A stretch of 64,000 nucleotides of DNA from Capsicum annuum. Taxonomy: Eukaryota; Streptophyta; Magnoliopsida; Solanales; Solanaceae. Below are positions 1-12,854 of this stretch, in pieces; within the stretch, counting starts at the first letter, position 1; each line of letters opens with the position of its first letter. The stretch covers positions 148,185,229 to 148,249,228 of the forward strand of contig NC_061114.1 of the NCBI RefSeq assembly GCF_002878395.1, given 5' to 3'. The notes under the pieces are model-generated. The model was not told where the DNA came from and made no database searches. It saw only the letters and a list, made by a program, of their open reading frames with translations. The position numbers and the translations under genes are program-made.

Positions 1-1030
1 ATGTCTCATTTATTGATTTAAACATGGGAATGAGCGTGAATAGTTAGTGAAAATTAGTGGTAAAATCACCAATCATCAGTATATAGGACTAACTCAAAGG
101 AAAAAACCTATGTAGGAAACCTAAACCCCTTGAGGTAATCCTTACTAAGAAGTAAAGAAAATACTAGAATGATGCGGGTCTAAAGTCACACTGCGTAACC
201 ATTATATAATTATCCATAATATACTAAGCATAGAAAAAAACAAATCATAATCATACCTCAAATCTCAGTACTAGTCCATAATCAACTTTCTATTAAATAC
301 CATAATAACTACAATATAGTAACCATCTAATCTAGACCATTAATACATTAAATAGGACCCATAAATTAGAAGGTTCAATCAACACATAACACATAACAAG
401 AAGTTTCATAACCTATACCTATGATGACCTCTATAAGGATAATAGATATAGGGACCAAGAAAAATATTCATGATATAAAATCCACATACATAAATTAATA
501 CAAGTAAATACATAATACAATAATAGATCCAAGTTCCACTACATAATCCGGTGTATATACCTCCGTCAGTTTGATGTCTTACAATGGTAGAATCTACAAT
601 GATCTTGTCCCGATCAAGGATTTCCAATAAAAATTATCATTCCCAATCTTATTTGTACATATATATATATAGATATAGAGAGAGAGAGATAGATAACAAA
701 TGCACGAAATCTAATTGTGTATAAAAGAGTGTAAGTCTGTAAATATATTGCTCGGGATCAACTTTGGGTCTAAATTAGTATCAAAAGTAGTAAAGGTCAA
801 AATCTCTCTCGACCAAAGAAAAATGTAGTGGTAATACCATGGACCAACATCTATCTCGGTAAAATTTCTAAAACTTCATATTTAGTTCAAAAAACTCATA
901 CATCATCAATCAAGGTGGTATAATTACCATTATGAATGATTTCATTTTAAAAATGGAAAGTAAGAATAAATCCCTTTGAATAAAAATGATAGAAAAATTA
1001 TGATTTTAGTTTGAATCGTACCATTAAATG
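1..1030 (-). mobile_element. Reversed fragment of the A/B gypsy LTR
   Basis: Read on the minus strand, this stretch lines up by eye with the LTR at about 8550-9300. Shared landmarks include GGTACGATT...AGGGATT, the 'TTTGGTCGAG..GATTTTGACC' stretch, 'GAGGTATATACACC' and 'ATATCTATTATCCTTATAGAGG'. It has no coding content. It is diverged and truncated, and it appears to abut the copia remnant on its right. Which element it belonged to cannot be told from this window. Confidence 0.6.
659..697. repeat. AT/AG simple repeat
   Basis: A short (AT)n run passes into (AG)n and then GATA units. It is a low-complexity microsatellite inside the reversed LTR fragment. Confidence 0.85.
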
Positions 1031-1149
1031 AGGATGAAATATCAACTAATTCTTTGAGGAATTGAAGGAGTTGCTCTATATCTTCTTTATTTGGGAATCC
1101 GTTTTCACGTAGATCATTCATACCATTGAAAATAACATGAATACTTTAA

Positions 1150-1870
1150 TTAACATATAGATTCTATTTTATTAAATACTCTGTTTGAATTGATTTGAGA
1201 TGGATAACTAAGGAAGACTTCCTCATAACTTCTAGGATTAAAGTTTTCCAAGTTTTTATTGCTATTGTTTAGGATAAAGTAGTGTAAAAATGACATAACA
1301 TTTGATAACTTTGGATTTATTGTAAATATTAGTTCATAGAGGGTTTTATTATGCAGGGACCTAATCAAACACCTATTCATCATATAGCACATAGTGCCCC
1401 CTCTTTCTGTGCAAAAGCTTTTGCACAAACTATTGACAATCCAAATTATCCTTACATTATCTTAAAAAACCATATAATTTCTTTAAACAATTAAATTTTT
1501 ATGAGGTGATAAATAATTAATAGACTATTATCATCAAAAAACTCATCAAAGTTTGCATTCTAAAATTTAGTCTCATGATCTAATCAAATGCTTATTGTTT
1601 TACCACTCATCATGCCATGTACTTGTTTAACAAAGATAATGAAAACCTAAAGTGTATCATAATTACTTGTTAGGAACGAATTCCAATTATACCTTGAGTA
1701 GGCATCCACAATTAAAAAATTTTATTTCTTTCCTTCTCAACATGGATTCCATATAGGTCCATAAAGATCTAGGTTATGAGGATCAACTAATTTCGTTTAC
1801 ATTAAAGAGGAACAAACTTGCTTTCCTTTAAAACAAGTATCATACACGTTACATGCTATAATTTTTTATT
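1150..1870 (-). pseudogene. Copia integrase, degenerate
   Basis: The minus strand gives integrase landmarks in order: a zinc-finger remnant and 'CFKGKQVCSS', then 'LDLYGPI' (first catalytic Asp region), 'VDAYSRYNW', 'LDHETKF' followed by 'NANFDEFFDDNS' (second Asp region), and a C-terminal part with 'YMMNRCLIRSLHNKTLYEL' and 'FNPRSYEEVFLSYPSQ'. The enzyme would insert the cDNA into host DNA. Several in-frame stops and a frameshift split it. The C-terminal portion (1150-1428) is the longest open piece. Confidence 0.85.
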
Positions 1871-2039
1871 GGGTAGTGCATGCACCAGCTTATTTGATAT
1901 TAGTTTTTTGAGTAGTAAAATCTCACACGCCCCAAACTCTTATTCCATGCCTCATCATCATTTCTAATAACACATAGACAACTTAAATCCTTAGTATATA
2001 TATAATTGAGATATGTCACATACATATTTTTGTACCTTT

Positions 2040-2345
2040 GGGAAACTAAAATCTCATAAAGTTTTAACATTGGTCACTATACAAAAATTAGATATAAACT
2101 TCACATCATTACCATTGTCACAAACCTGAGATATACTCAGCAAATTATACTTTAGGTCATTCAAATAGTAAATATCTTAAATAGCCTAAGAAAGAGACAT
2201 ACCAATCTAACTTATACAATGAATATGTCCTTTCTTTCAATCACCGATTGACACACTACCTTCTTGAAATTCTTCGAAGAAGAGAAAATCCTCATTTTTA
2301 TTAGTCATAAATCTTGAGTAACCATTATACATAAACAATATTCTA
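2040..2345 (-). pseudogene. Copia protease region, degenerate
   Basis: The minus-strand reading resembles the copia protease and the linker to the pre-integrase domain. It includes a ruined active-site stretch ending 'YSRFMTNKNEDF', where a normal copy has a DSGxSxHMT motif, then 'EGSVSIGD' and 'YLNDLKYNLLSISQVCDNG'. The catalytic Asp-Ser-Gly is not preserved. Stops lie between the blocks. Confidence 0.75.
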
Positions 2346-2599
2346 TTTGTTGAGTTCTTTCTCCAACTTTGATCTTGTCATATAATTCATCATCAAATTT
2401 TTGCAATGAAAACCTACATGTAATCAGATCTTATTGAATCAACTTTCATGACCAACATAGATATGGTATAACCATCTACCTATTAATTTGAATCACTGAA
2501 AGAATCTTGCTTAACTACATTGTTAGTTTCTTCTCTTATTCTATCTTTATTAGAGACCTAGTTTCTTTTGGGGTAATTTTTGAGTTGGCTTGGTGAAAT

Positions 2600-3490
2600 C
2601 CTTGTCATACGACTTATGAAGAGGGTCATCTTTGATGTAATGACTAGGTTTTCCATATAAGTAGCATCGATCATTTACTCTATATCTTTACTTGAGTATC
2701 TCTATTCTAGAAACCTGTTCTTTGATAATCTTTTAAAATATTAAAGTGAGATAGGGAATGTTATGTTTGAATTTACTTGTCTCATTATTCCTTACCTTTA
2801 GAACCATGATCCTTTTTTTCTTGGGGGAATTCATTCAGTAATCTTGCTAAAATTTTAGCATATATGTTATTAAGTTTCAATTAAGCTCATCCACGTCATT
2901 GTTGTAGGTCCTTTTCCTCTAAGATGGCATTAACCTTTCTTTCCCATGGGGGAGGAAAGCTACTAAGAATATTCCAGACTAGTTTGTACATGTTGATATT
3001 TTTCCCTAACACTTGAGTTCAGTCAAAAATATGTGAATCAGTTATCCATGTCTTGAATGGATTCTTCCTTGCTCGTCTTAAGCAGCTCATACTGAATAGT
3101 AAGCATATCAATTATTGATTACATCACTTGATATGTACCCTTTTGAGCATTCGAAAAAGCCTACGATATTTCCTCAGCAGATTCAAAAATAGATACCTAA
3201 ATGTACTCACCAAGTCCTATCCCATATACAAGGATCTTCTTAGTATGGTAATTCTTTTTAATGTTCCTCATTCACCTTCATTACAGTCTTTTCTAGCTTA
3301 GGGAAAAGATATTGAGATTTACCCCTCTATAAACACTTTTTTAGGATCATGGGGACTTTCACAGATGAATTCCCACAGTCACTATCCTAAACAATGATAA
3401 AATCATGCTTTCTAGTTTTCCACAAAGTGTATAATTGCCCATTGAACCTTTGGGGTCATCTAGTATATTGTCCTTCCTAGTGAAAAGGTA
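2600..3490 (-). pseudogene. Copia gag, degenerate
   Basis: On the minus strand the capsid part shows 'RFNGQLYTLW' near the start, then 'TSKEESIQDMDN', 'YKLVWNILSSFPPPWERKV' and 'NAILEEKDLQ'. These are typical of the UBN2-type copia gag. A decayed nucleocapsid knuckle follows at about 2640-2680 ('CYLYGKPSHYIKDDP'), with the second and last Cys of the usual CX2CX4HX4C lost. Several stops are present. Confidence 0.8.
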
Positions 3491-3546
3491 GAGCTACCAT
3501 ATTAAATACAATCCTTTCTAGGTGTTAAAATTATAGAAATAATTTC

Positions 3547-3560
3547 TCTAATACCAAATA
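3547..3560 (-). other. Copia primer binding site (tRNA-iMet type), degraded
   Basis: The minus strand reads TTTGGTATTAGAG, close to the TGGTATCAGAGC primer site complementary to plant initiator tRNA-Met. It sits just upstream of the gag start and marks the 5' LTR boundary. Confidence 0.6.
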
Positions 3561-3561
3561 A

Positions 3562-3890
3562 TGGTTTTTAAGAGTCCACTAGTATAACTAAGACCTAATT
3601 CATCACTAAGTTCCTATATGACAATATTTAAGAATAATATGAACACAAAGAAAAGTTATAGATCATTAAATAGAAATGGATGTTTATTGGAAACTTCCTT
3701 TGCCAAGGGAGTAAAACCATGAACAACCAAAGTAAGTGTTCACAAAATACTCCATTAATATGATTATAACTTTACCAAAAAATAATATGGCACAACTCTT
3801 ATGCATTCTAGGAGTTACCACATGGTAACTCACTTGAATAGAACTTTAGCATTATCTTCTCATGACCAAGAAACCACTGGTTTTTGAGGT
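3562..3890 (-). repeat. Putative 5' LTR of copia J
   Basis: Non-coding AT-rich sequence lying where the 5' LTR should be, immediately beyond the primer site. No second copy is present in the window, so its outer end (near a T-rich run at 3890-3905) is a guess. Confidence 0.4.
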
Positions 3891-4008
3891 AAATTTTTTT
3901 TTTTTTAGATTAGTATAATCTTCATACTTGAGCCTAACGAACCCATAAGATAGATCTTTCCCTATCTCAACCATTATTCGAGGAAAAATGATCCTAATGG
4001 GGAGATTA
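3891..4008 (+). mobile_element. 3' end of gypsy K interior with polypurine tract
   Basis: The sequence ends 'TTCGAGGAAAAATGATCC' then 'TAATGGGGAGATTA', directly before a TG LTR start at 4009. The 'cgaggacgaatg...' plus purine tract is the usual end of chromovirus interiors. The remaining interior of this element is missing to the left. Confidence 0.65.
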
Positions 4009-5950
4009 TGTTAGGCCTAAAATCTTGATATTATTTTGATTGATATCATGAATTTTAAGGTAATACTGAGTTGTTCATTGGTATTGAATATTAGTGGGAG
4101 CATTACGAATTTAGGATTTTTAAAAGCAATTTGCGGCACTTTGGGAACCCAAAATAGATAGGGTCTGTGATTAGGGAATTCTATAGAAGCATGCAAAACT
4201 TGATGTGAAAACAGTCGCATAGTGTAAAAAGGGCATGCTAGACTAGTTGGTTGTCATATTAAGGGTGTTCCATGCCCTTGAAGTGGCGTAATAAAGGTAT
4301 GCCACACTAAATGTCTCAGTGATGCCAAATTTCACTTTTTCCTTTTGTTTTCAAGGATATTTTGGTATTTTACCTCCTAATCTATCCAACAACTAATACT
4401 AAATGAAATTCCCCATTCCCCAACTCAAAATTTTGACATTCATCTTCTCAAGAACTATAAAGGACAATAAATAAAGGGTCCTTCTCAAAAATTTATGATT
4501 CCTAGGCTCCAATTCAAGTTTCTCCAAACCAAGTTCATCAAGTCCATATATGTGGGGTTTGAGAAAGGATTAAATCTCATCCTTGTGTCCAGAATCTTTG
4601 CTTTATACTATTGAATTTAAGAAATTTCAGTAGGGTTTACACCCACATTACATGGTTTTGAAGCTATGATGTCCCTATATGAATTAAAGTACATCTATCA
4701 TGAAAATTCATAATTTAGTCAAATTTTTACCCTTACAGTAGTTGTCATGAATTAAATATAAGTGTTCATGACAAAAGTATCATAATATATGATTTTAGTA
4801 TGATTACTCAGGTTACAAGAATCTCAGACTTTTGATTTCAGATTAAAGGCTATTATAGTATGATTTTGATTTTAGTTTGTCCTTATGATCTCAGACAAGA
4901 CATGAAATTCACATATGTAATATAAAAATAGAATGATATTGTGTTTTTAGAATTATTAACATATAAGCGTATTTTAAGGTAAATTTTATATATTTTATGA
5001 ATTATATTAATATTTAGGAGTAGTACCTAGAAATGTTGATAGAAAGTTTAGCATACCCTAGTTCCATAAACAACTTGCCTTCATAGGTTATGCACAAACA
5101 TTATTCACCTTGTCCAAATGGACATCTATAGGTGATGACCTTACTTAGCTTTTATACCTTACAAACTCAAGTCAATCCCTTTCAATAGGGGTTGGTATAT
5201 CAGAATCAATGTTGATCGTATGGTTTCTATCATTTAAGAGAATTTTTCATATAAACGATGATTTCAGATACTATTTGTAAAATCTCACATACATTATGCA
5301 AATGCTAATGTATGACTTAAGCTTATGTTGATTCAATTTTTAAATTATTCATGATCATCGTAAGTCTATTTATACTTTGCATATTTGTTTTATAATTCTG
5401 ATAGGTTTTATTTTTACTTATTGCATTTACCCCATATACTTAGTACATTTAGTAAGTACCAAATACATATATGTCTATGTGGCTATATTATTTCATAATG
5501 TAGCTTCTAGTATTCGTACTCGGTAGCACGATTATTTACGATTATCACCTCTTACATTCTGACAGTTGTTGAGTCCTTATATTTTACGTAACAAGTTTAT
5601 GCCTAGTTTTAGATGTTTAGTTATTATCTGTTCAAACAATATTCTTTTAGTTTGGGTTAGCTAGGTCTATTCTTGTGGCTTTTCAAATGATCAAAATGCT
5701 TGTCAAGACTAGTTAGATGAATTGTTTTCCTTCAGATTCTCATGACTTTCAGATAATATTAAGTTTACAGTGTTTTATTGAGATTGTTTATGCATTTGAA
5801 CCCACTTTATAAAAAAAATCCTAGTTTCTACTTATGATTTAAGTTTACTTTATTATGTTTTCGTACTTAGTAAATATCATAGGTTAGATTTAGGGCTACT
5901 TGTAGTTATAAAAATCATGTGACATCCAGAGGTAGCCTCAGTTTATTACA
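4009..5950 (+). repeat. LTR of gypsy element K
   Basis: It begins TGTTAGGCC just after a polypurine tract and ends with TTACA at 5946-5950. It contains palindromic 'GGGCATGCTAGAC...' and 'GTTCCATGCCCTTG' repeats (about 4235-4310), then an AAGGATATTTTGGTA box (4353-4374). It is about 1.9 kb long with no coding content. Only one copy is in the window, so it is either a 3' LTR or a solo LTR with a bit of interior attached. Confidence 0.65.
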
Positions 5951-6914
5951 GGATGTAACTAAGTTATGCAAGACACAATAATAATTTCAACACTGAAGCT
6001 AAACTACTTGATTTTAACTATTCAAATCAATCCTGTCGATAAGTAAGTGTTCACATTCCACTAAGGGCATAACACATCAAGGCATAACCAAGAACTTAAC
6101 ATGGTTGCAAAAATAACTAATGGCATCTAAGACCCAAGAAACCTCGAAAATATGATCTTAATTATAACTTAAAAAAATAAATACTAAACCTATAACTATA
6201 AGTTCACTCTCACAGACACTTGTTTTGGTCACTGACAACTAATACACATACATATACCATAAGCAAAAGCACCCTACGAAGTCATACCAGGTTGAACAAA
6301 TACAAAAATAGGAAATTTCTAAAGTCACATATATGACCCAACCTGAGCTTAAAAAAATATGAATCATATTATAGAAAGAAATAAACTCAAACAACATCAA
6401 TATTAGGACTACTACCGTGAAACAAACCAAACAAATCAGAACACATCGCTCAGAATCATTAATAAGAGCAAGCTATTGAAAAATATCACCAAGGATTCAA
6501 TCACCACCAACTAAAGAAGGTAAAACCTTCCTTGACTCTTACAATTTGCTCAACAATTGACTATACTAACAGAAAAGGAAAAAAACCAACAAAGTTAGTT
6601 ATTTAAGTCAAATGGACAAATATTACAGAAAGGAGATACTAACTAGGTTACACTAGTCTAACAATTTATCAAGTAAGAATAAACCAATGTCAAAATAATG
6701 ACTGTAATCAAAACATAAAAAGGAAAGTTACACCAACAATGAAAAATAATAGTCAATACTACCCTAGTTCATAGCAAGGCCAAAATACCCAAGGATAGGA
6801 AAGTTAACCCAAAATTTATACCCTAAGAAAACCCAAATACTGATCCACTCAATCCCCTACTAAAAGAAATAATCTACAGGGGTAGTCAAACATGTATAAA
6901 TTTGCACAAAAGCT
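5951..6914. other. Unassigned AT-rich stretch, probably reversed LTR piece
   Basis: No gene or recognisable domain. On the minus strand it contains CCTTGGGTATTTTGGCC (6777-6794), the same kind of box seen upstream of TATA in other LTRs here. That suggests an LTR fragment in reverse orientation. Family and ends are not resolved. Confidence 0.35.
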
Positions 6915-9900
6915 TATATAGTGACCCTCCAGGTTATTTTTGTTTTTTTCATTTTTAGTATTTCAAGCTTTCCTATGATGGTTACAGGTCATTAAGGACT
7001 TATAAAAATTATTGATTTAATTATTGGATGGTTTATTTAGATTTATTGATCAATTTTTATTTCGGAGCATTCATTGTTAAAAAATTAGTGTCTCATAAAA
7101 ACACATAGTAAATGGACTCAGATGGAAATCCTAACAACACTATCAACTCTAGAACAATAATTTTAGGCTCAAAGGACCCTTGGGCTGGATCCTAACGCTT
7201 CCAAACTCATATTGGTTAGAATTTGGTTAAAACAATACAAGGGGCAGCATTATTTGTTCATAACGGCACCTAAATAAATATTTTAAAAAGTGCTAATTTC
7301 TAGTACATCACATGAACAACACTATTATTCCTAGGCAAGGTTTCCTTAGAGACAAAAGGTTCCTCCTATGTGATTATTGTCTACCAAGATTGTGATTTCC
7401 TAGGTGAGGGTTCCTTAGAGATAAAAATAGTAGCCTAGGCGATGGTTCTAGCCCTTTTTAGGCTTGAACACCCCCTCATCCAACCCAAACCATTTTTATC
7501 CATTTCCTATCTTCCTTAAACACCATTTGAGCCCAAAAATAAGTTGATAAACATCAGTTTAAGGTTGTTGTTTTAACGGGGATGTCGAGGCAAGATTCAT
7601 TTTGTAAGAATCTTATATGTTTATTTTGTAAGAATCTTATATGTTTAGAGTGTTCTCTCTCTTAATTTCTCAATTTGTACTATTGATTTCTCAAATGTTG
7701 GGGCTATTTTGGGAAAGCTTATGAGCTCAATTTGTGCTAATGTTTGGGGCACGAGTTTAGTAAATCATGAGGGACCTAATTACAAATCTAATTAGGGGAT
7801 ATCATATGTGGGTCCCACAAATCTATTTTAGATTTAATTTTTGACAAAATACTTATATAACATTATGAGAATCATTTTACTCTTATTAATGTGCGATTTA
7901 TTATTTTGATATTGCAGCTTTCTTTTTTGGATCATGAATTAAAAAAGAGCAATTCATGAATGATTTGAGATTATAGTATAATTATAATGTGGGATTTAAT
8001 ATACTTTTCTCTGTGGGATTGTATAGTGCAAAGATTGCATGCTAGTTAAGGATTATAGGACATATTTATATCTAGTAATACTCAAATTTGACATATCAAA
8101 GAGTCTTTGAATAGAAATTTGATGTGAACCTTAGGATAGAACATCCACAATAGTTATAGGACCCTACTATCCTTAAGTATAGATTTTTATAATCATAGTT
8201 TGACATTAAGGATCCTTAGTTCAAGACTCACTGTATCACTTAGAATAATGGATGGTATTTCCTGCACTTAGCCCTTCTAGTAGCTTTAAAACCTTGTTTA
8301 CCTTAGTTTCTCAATTTACAGTGTTAATATTATAAAAATTGTATATTATTGGTCCAAAATACATGTTTTCGATACCAATTAGAAACCAAGTTACTAGGAC
8401 ATAGTTACACTACCAGTTGGAAATTAGGTTAGTACTTTATCTTATGAGAGGACTTGGTTATAATTATGAAAGTGGTGATAATTTGTGTTGTTTGGATACT
8501 GGTGATGGAAAGTATACATTTACATATTTTAATACTTATTTAGTGGTATGATTTTAGTTATGACCTTTGGTTTTACTACTATTTTCCTAAAAAGGGATTA
8601 CAATGGAGATTGTACCATCCTTATTCTTTGAGTATAATGTTTAACTAAACATAAAAATTTGGAAATTTAACCAAGGTTGATTTTGGTCCACTATTAATCT
8701 ACTCTATATTGCCTCTATCTTTTACTTTAGTCGAGTGTGATTTTGACCGTCTCTACACTATTATTCTAGTGTATTCCAAAACTTGATCTTGAGAAATGAA
8801 TTTATAGATTTATACTCATTTGGTATTGATTTGAGTTTGAGAACTTATTATACAAATATATCTTTTTGGTATTAGATGGAGTAGATGATTATAATGGTCA
8901 CTGAAAGTCTTAGTTTGGGACCAGGTAGTACATACGGATATCCCAAGTCTTTTATGGGCTCCTTCATTTGTGAGCCATCGAGTAAAATAAGGATGGTCTT
9001 TGTAGGTCCTGCCGTTATGAGCTACTAATCTAGATGAGGTGTATACACATGGTGTATTTTGTTATGATCATTTTATCTTACATTTATTCATTTATATACA
9101 ACACCTATTACATGTATAATTGATTGGCACTTATATCTATTAGCCTTATTGAGGTTGTGTAAGTATAAGCTCAGGTTACTATATGTCTGGTGGTTTTTTG
9201 AACCTTCTAGGCTTATGGGGTCCTAGTTATGTTATCATTTATCTGAACTAGTTAATTATTATTTTATTAGTTATTATGATTTGTTTGTGGAAGAATTGTA
9301 ATAAAATGGTACCCATGATTATAATACTCTTCTAATTTCTTTTCTCTAATTTTACTTTGATACATTAATGGTAGATAATCTCATAAATAGTTTTACTTTG
9401 GGTTAGAGACCCTAATTAGGCTAGTGTTATCTTTTCTTCTTTGTTTTGACCTTGAGATATTGGGTTAGCTTCTTTAGGATATTACATTTGAGTTTAGTCT
9501 AATAACATGTATATATATGTATATACATTCACATATATATAATATTATCGTGTATACCTCACTTTTATTACATATTCATATCTTATATGTATCCTTTGGC
9601 CTTGCATTGCTGATATATATTGTTCTTTCATTCTTTATTTGTATATTTTCTAGTTAGATATGGCATTACTCTTTAGTTCCTAAATATTTTTAAAATAGGA
9701 TAGTTATCCATATAGTTTCATTAGAATTGTTATGTTTGATTTCTTAGATGTATGCCTCTAGTTTATATTCCTACTTGTTTATTTTGCTTAAATTATCTTT
9801 TGAGCTCAATTGACTGGTGCCTATTAAGTACCACGTGTTTGTTACTCATACTATACTTCTACCGCCTGCAGATCATAGTAAAAGTTCTCACTATTTATGT

Positions 9901-10270
9901 GTTCATCCTGCAATGATTTGGGATGAGCTCTATTCATTTGAAGTTATTTCTACTCTCCCACTTATTGTTAGACTAATCTCTAAATTATATTTCGGAGATG
10001 TCTTGTATAAGTTTATTTTGAATTCTACTAACACTTCTATTTTATTAAAAGATCTTGGAATAACCTTACTAGTTTCTAGGGATATAGTTATATTATTCAT
10101 ACTTTCTTTCTCCTTGTTGTTTAGATTTTTTTTTATTTTTCTTTTTCATTTGTTACTAGCTATTTTGGATTGTGGTTTAGCTTACCTACTAGTGGGTTAT
10201 AATAGGTATCATCTTGACCTAATAAATAGGGTCATGATAATTTAGTAACCGAACATAGGTTGACCAGTGT
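6915..10270 (+). repeat. 5' LTR of the A/B gypsy element
   Basis: About 3.35 kb, homologous by eye over its length to 23346-26336 plus 41926-42120. Shared start: 'TGACCC(T/G)CCAGGT'. Shared blocks include 'ACCCTTGG(G/T)CTG', 'GATGTCGAGG/GACGTCAAGG', 'GTTGGGGCTATTTT' and 'TATAGGACCCTA'. It has a GC-richer repeat zone with 'TCCTAGGTGAGG' and 'CCTAGGCGATGG' units (about 7325-7450). Its end is placed by the degraded primer site that follows. The 142-codon open frame at 9817-10245 is not conserved in the other copy. Confidence 0.75.
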
Positions 10271-10274
10271 TATT

Positions 10275-10286
10275 TGGTACAAGAGT
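10275..10286 (+). other. Degraded tRNA-iMet primer binding site of A/B
   Basis: TGGTACAAGAGT here compares with TGGTATCAGAGC in the younger elements. Its place directly after the LTR supports the A/B 5' LTR boundary. Confidence 0.5.
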
Positions 10287-12560
10287 TATATGCCCAGTAG
10301 AGTCCTGCAGATCAGTGCGAAGATGTTTGTATCCTTTCTTTGGGATGCTATAAGGGATTCTTAGGAAATTATATCCCTTGGATCCTAGTCGAGTGTTATT
10401 ACTTCTTTAAGAATCTAAGTACCTCTTTTTACTCTACACTTTTCAAGAATGATAACATAAGGTTGTTGATAGATGAAGACGAGATTTATATCAAAGAGCT
10501 TCACTGTCAGTTAGAGAGTTTAAAGCCATCATAGGCTCCAATAAAGTTTATAATCATCTCAGCTTTCAAAATACAACTTTGGGGATTCTGAATCTTTTCG
10601 TGGATACTTCATAGTCAGTGATGGTCCCTAGAACATCAAGTGCTTCTCATAATAAATTTAGGATTTAATGGTGCTCAATAGATATATTTATTAGTTTACA
10701 AGTATGAGAGTGGGTTTCTCAAATGGGCAAACATATGCTAATTTTATCTCCTACAAATCATTAAATTATGCATAGATTTATCAAAAGATTGATTCTACTA
10801 CTACACTTGGGGATGATCCATTTGATAGTAACTGAGTATACTTTTATTTAGGCTGTTGACCATAAGATAACTATAGAAAGAGTGTGATTATTACCTATAA
10901 GGTTGTAGAAAAAGGCCAAGTCAGTAGTTCAGTGTTAGTAGTATTCTATCGGGAGGTAGGTATTATCCTAATAGAGGTCAGTATCATTTATAGCCTATCA
11001 AGTTTGTATAGCAAACACTTCAGATTATGGGTAACTCATAAATATATCATGGTGGTCTTGGTAGACTGAGTTATAATTATGGGCTATTTATTCTAGGTCT
11101 TAAGGCTATGGTAATTCTTAGGTGTCAATATTTTTAGTGCATCAAAGAGTCCAATGGGCGTGTTTCAATTGTAGCGAGTTTGGTCATTGGATCAGGGAGT
11201 TTGCTAAGCATTATTTGGTTAGCTAGTTATGTTTAACCCATGTTTCTTATTGGGACAGTGCCTTAACGTTCTGTTGTGACTATAGAGAGACCATTTATTT
11301 GCCTAGAAAGTATCCCCAATGAGGGATTATTAAGCAGCCAATGCTGCCAATTTAGTCTATTAATGCAATGGCATCTTTGAATAGAGACAATGTACTTAGT
11401 AATTTAATCAGTCCTTCAGATTCTAAGTCTATGGTAAGACATATTTGAATTTATAATTCTTTGGGTAGTCAGGGATCCCATCACTCTGGTTTCCACCAAT
11501 ATAGGTGCACTTTTGATTTTTATCTTTTAGTTACTATTTGTATTGTGTTAGGGTTTCCATACCTAATGGTGGTTACATGCCTTGATGTTACTATATTGGT
11601 TATTATAGCCTCTATATAGATTCTTATTCTTATGTGGCTATCCTGATAGGTAAATTATTTTTGAAAGAGATTGAGCAGATCTGTATTATGGTTTCCTTAG
11701 GGTATAGCTTTGGGGTTAAAGTCCCTCTCATCAGGCATTTTGGCCTTGTTAAGGCACTAGGGTAGTAGTGGTTGTTGTTTTTATTTTTCATGCCACTTTT
11801 CCTTTACTTTTGTTATTATTTTCATTATTTTAAAATGATTACTTCTTACTTAATAGCTGACTAGACAAGCATTATCTAGTTAGTGTCTCTTTCTTTGTGA
11901 TTCTTATCCATCTATCCTACGGCCTTGGTTGGTTGGTTTTCTTTTCTATTATTGAGACAAGTTTGATTCTAAGTAGGTTGCGAGAGTGAAGGTGGATTTA
12001 TCCTTAATGGATTTATTGTTATTTTTGCATGAGCAACCTTTTTTATAGCTCGCTCCTATTATGGGATATTTTGATGTTTCCCTTCCAGTTTGCCTAGTTC
12101 ATCTCCTGATTGTAGTCTTAATTTTTTATATTAGTGTAGAGTTTGTTACTCATCTCTTTCTTCAAGGTGATTCATGTTTTATTTGTGTTAACATTGCTTT
12201 TAATGGGTGAATTCAGAAATTTCATATTTTTCTTATTATTCGACCTATTATAACTCTATTTAATGCACCCGATTGGTGATATGTGCTTATGGTAATCACT
12301 TGTATAAATCAAGTATTAGTTTGACCAAATATGAGGTCACATCTAGATTTTTCTATTTTTCTTAAGTTTTGGCTACTTTTAGTACCCTTTACAACCTTGG
12401 AGAGTTTTGTGTTCTGCTTTTTTGTGTTATGTCCTTAGCTGATGTGAATTGTACTAATTTAATCTTCTGCTTTTTATTTTCATTAGTTATTGTTTTTTTC
12501 TTTGAAAATATTTCAATTCCAATTCTTGTAGGAACTATTGAAGGATAAACTTGATTTTGA
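10287..12560 (+). pseudogene. A/B gypsy interior with gag remnant
   Basis: Heavily decayed interior. The clear landmark is a nucleocapsid knuckle at 11161-11202, reading 'CFNCSEFGHWIREF': a CX2CX4HX4C motif with the last Cys changed to Phe. Upstream gag and downstream protease cannot be read as continuous protein. The short open piece at 10340-10534 is unrecognised. Reverse transcriptase, RNase H and integrase are not recognisable in what remains. Confidence 0.5.
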
Positions 12561-12854
12561 TAGCGAGGTTTACTTGCGCATTCGACCGTAGTGAAGTATT
12601 ATAGGCTTCAATTTTGGGAGTTTTACTCTCTTGATTGGCAACTTAAAAGGTCTGATAATTTTTGAAATATTGATAAAGGTCGTCTTCGAAATTGATTTGG
12701 ATAGTTAAGATCAAGTAGTTCAGCTTTGAGTTGAAGTATACAACACTGACTTGTGTAGCTTGATTACAACTAAATTTTGTGATATTGATTCAATTGGGCA
12801 TTCGTTGATAAGTCATAGGCCTACTTGTTACGTAATGACTCAGTTTTGTTTAGT

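Larger units (their letters stand above)
1040..3890 (-). mobile_element. Ty1/copia retrotransposon remnant (J)
   Basis: Read on the minus strand from right to left, the order is putative LTR end, primer binding site, gag, nucleocapsid knuckle, protease and integrase. Protease and integrase preceding any reverse transcriptase is the Ty1/copia order. No reverse transcriptase or RNase H is recognisable, so the element is truncated after the integrase, near 1040-1140. All domains carry stops and frameshifts. Exact ends and target duplications are not visible. Confidence 0.8.

Noticed and set aside
4017..4220. 67-codon minus-strand open frame
   Set aside because: It lies in the LTR of K, opposite to its orientation, with no recognisable motif.
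9817..10245. 142-codon open frame in the A/B 5' LTR
   Set aside because: It starts within non-coding LTR sequence, has no recognisable domain, and the matching stretch of the 3' LTR copy is not open.
11900..12560. Search for reverse transcriptase or integrase in the A/B interior
   Set aside because: Short hydrophobic frames exist but no catalytic motif or family landmark could be read, so no pol domain is claimed.
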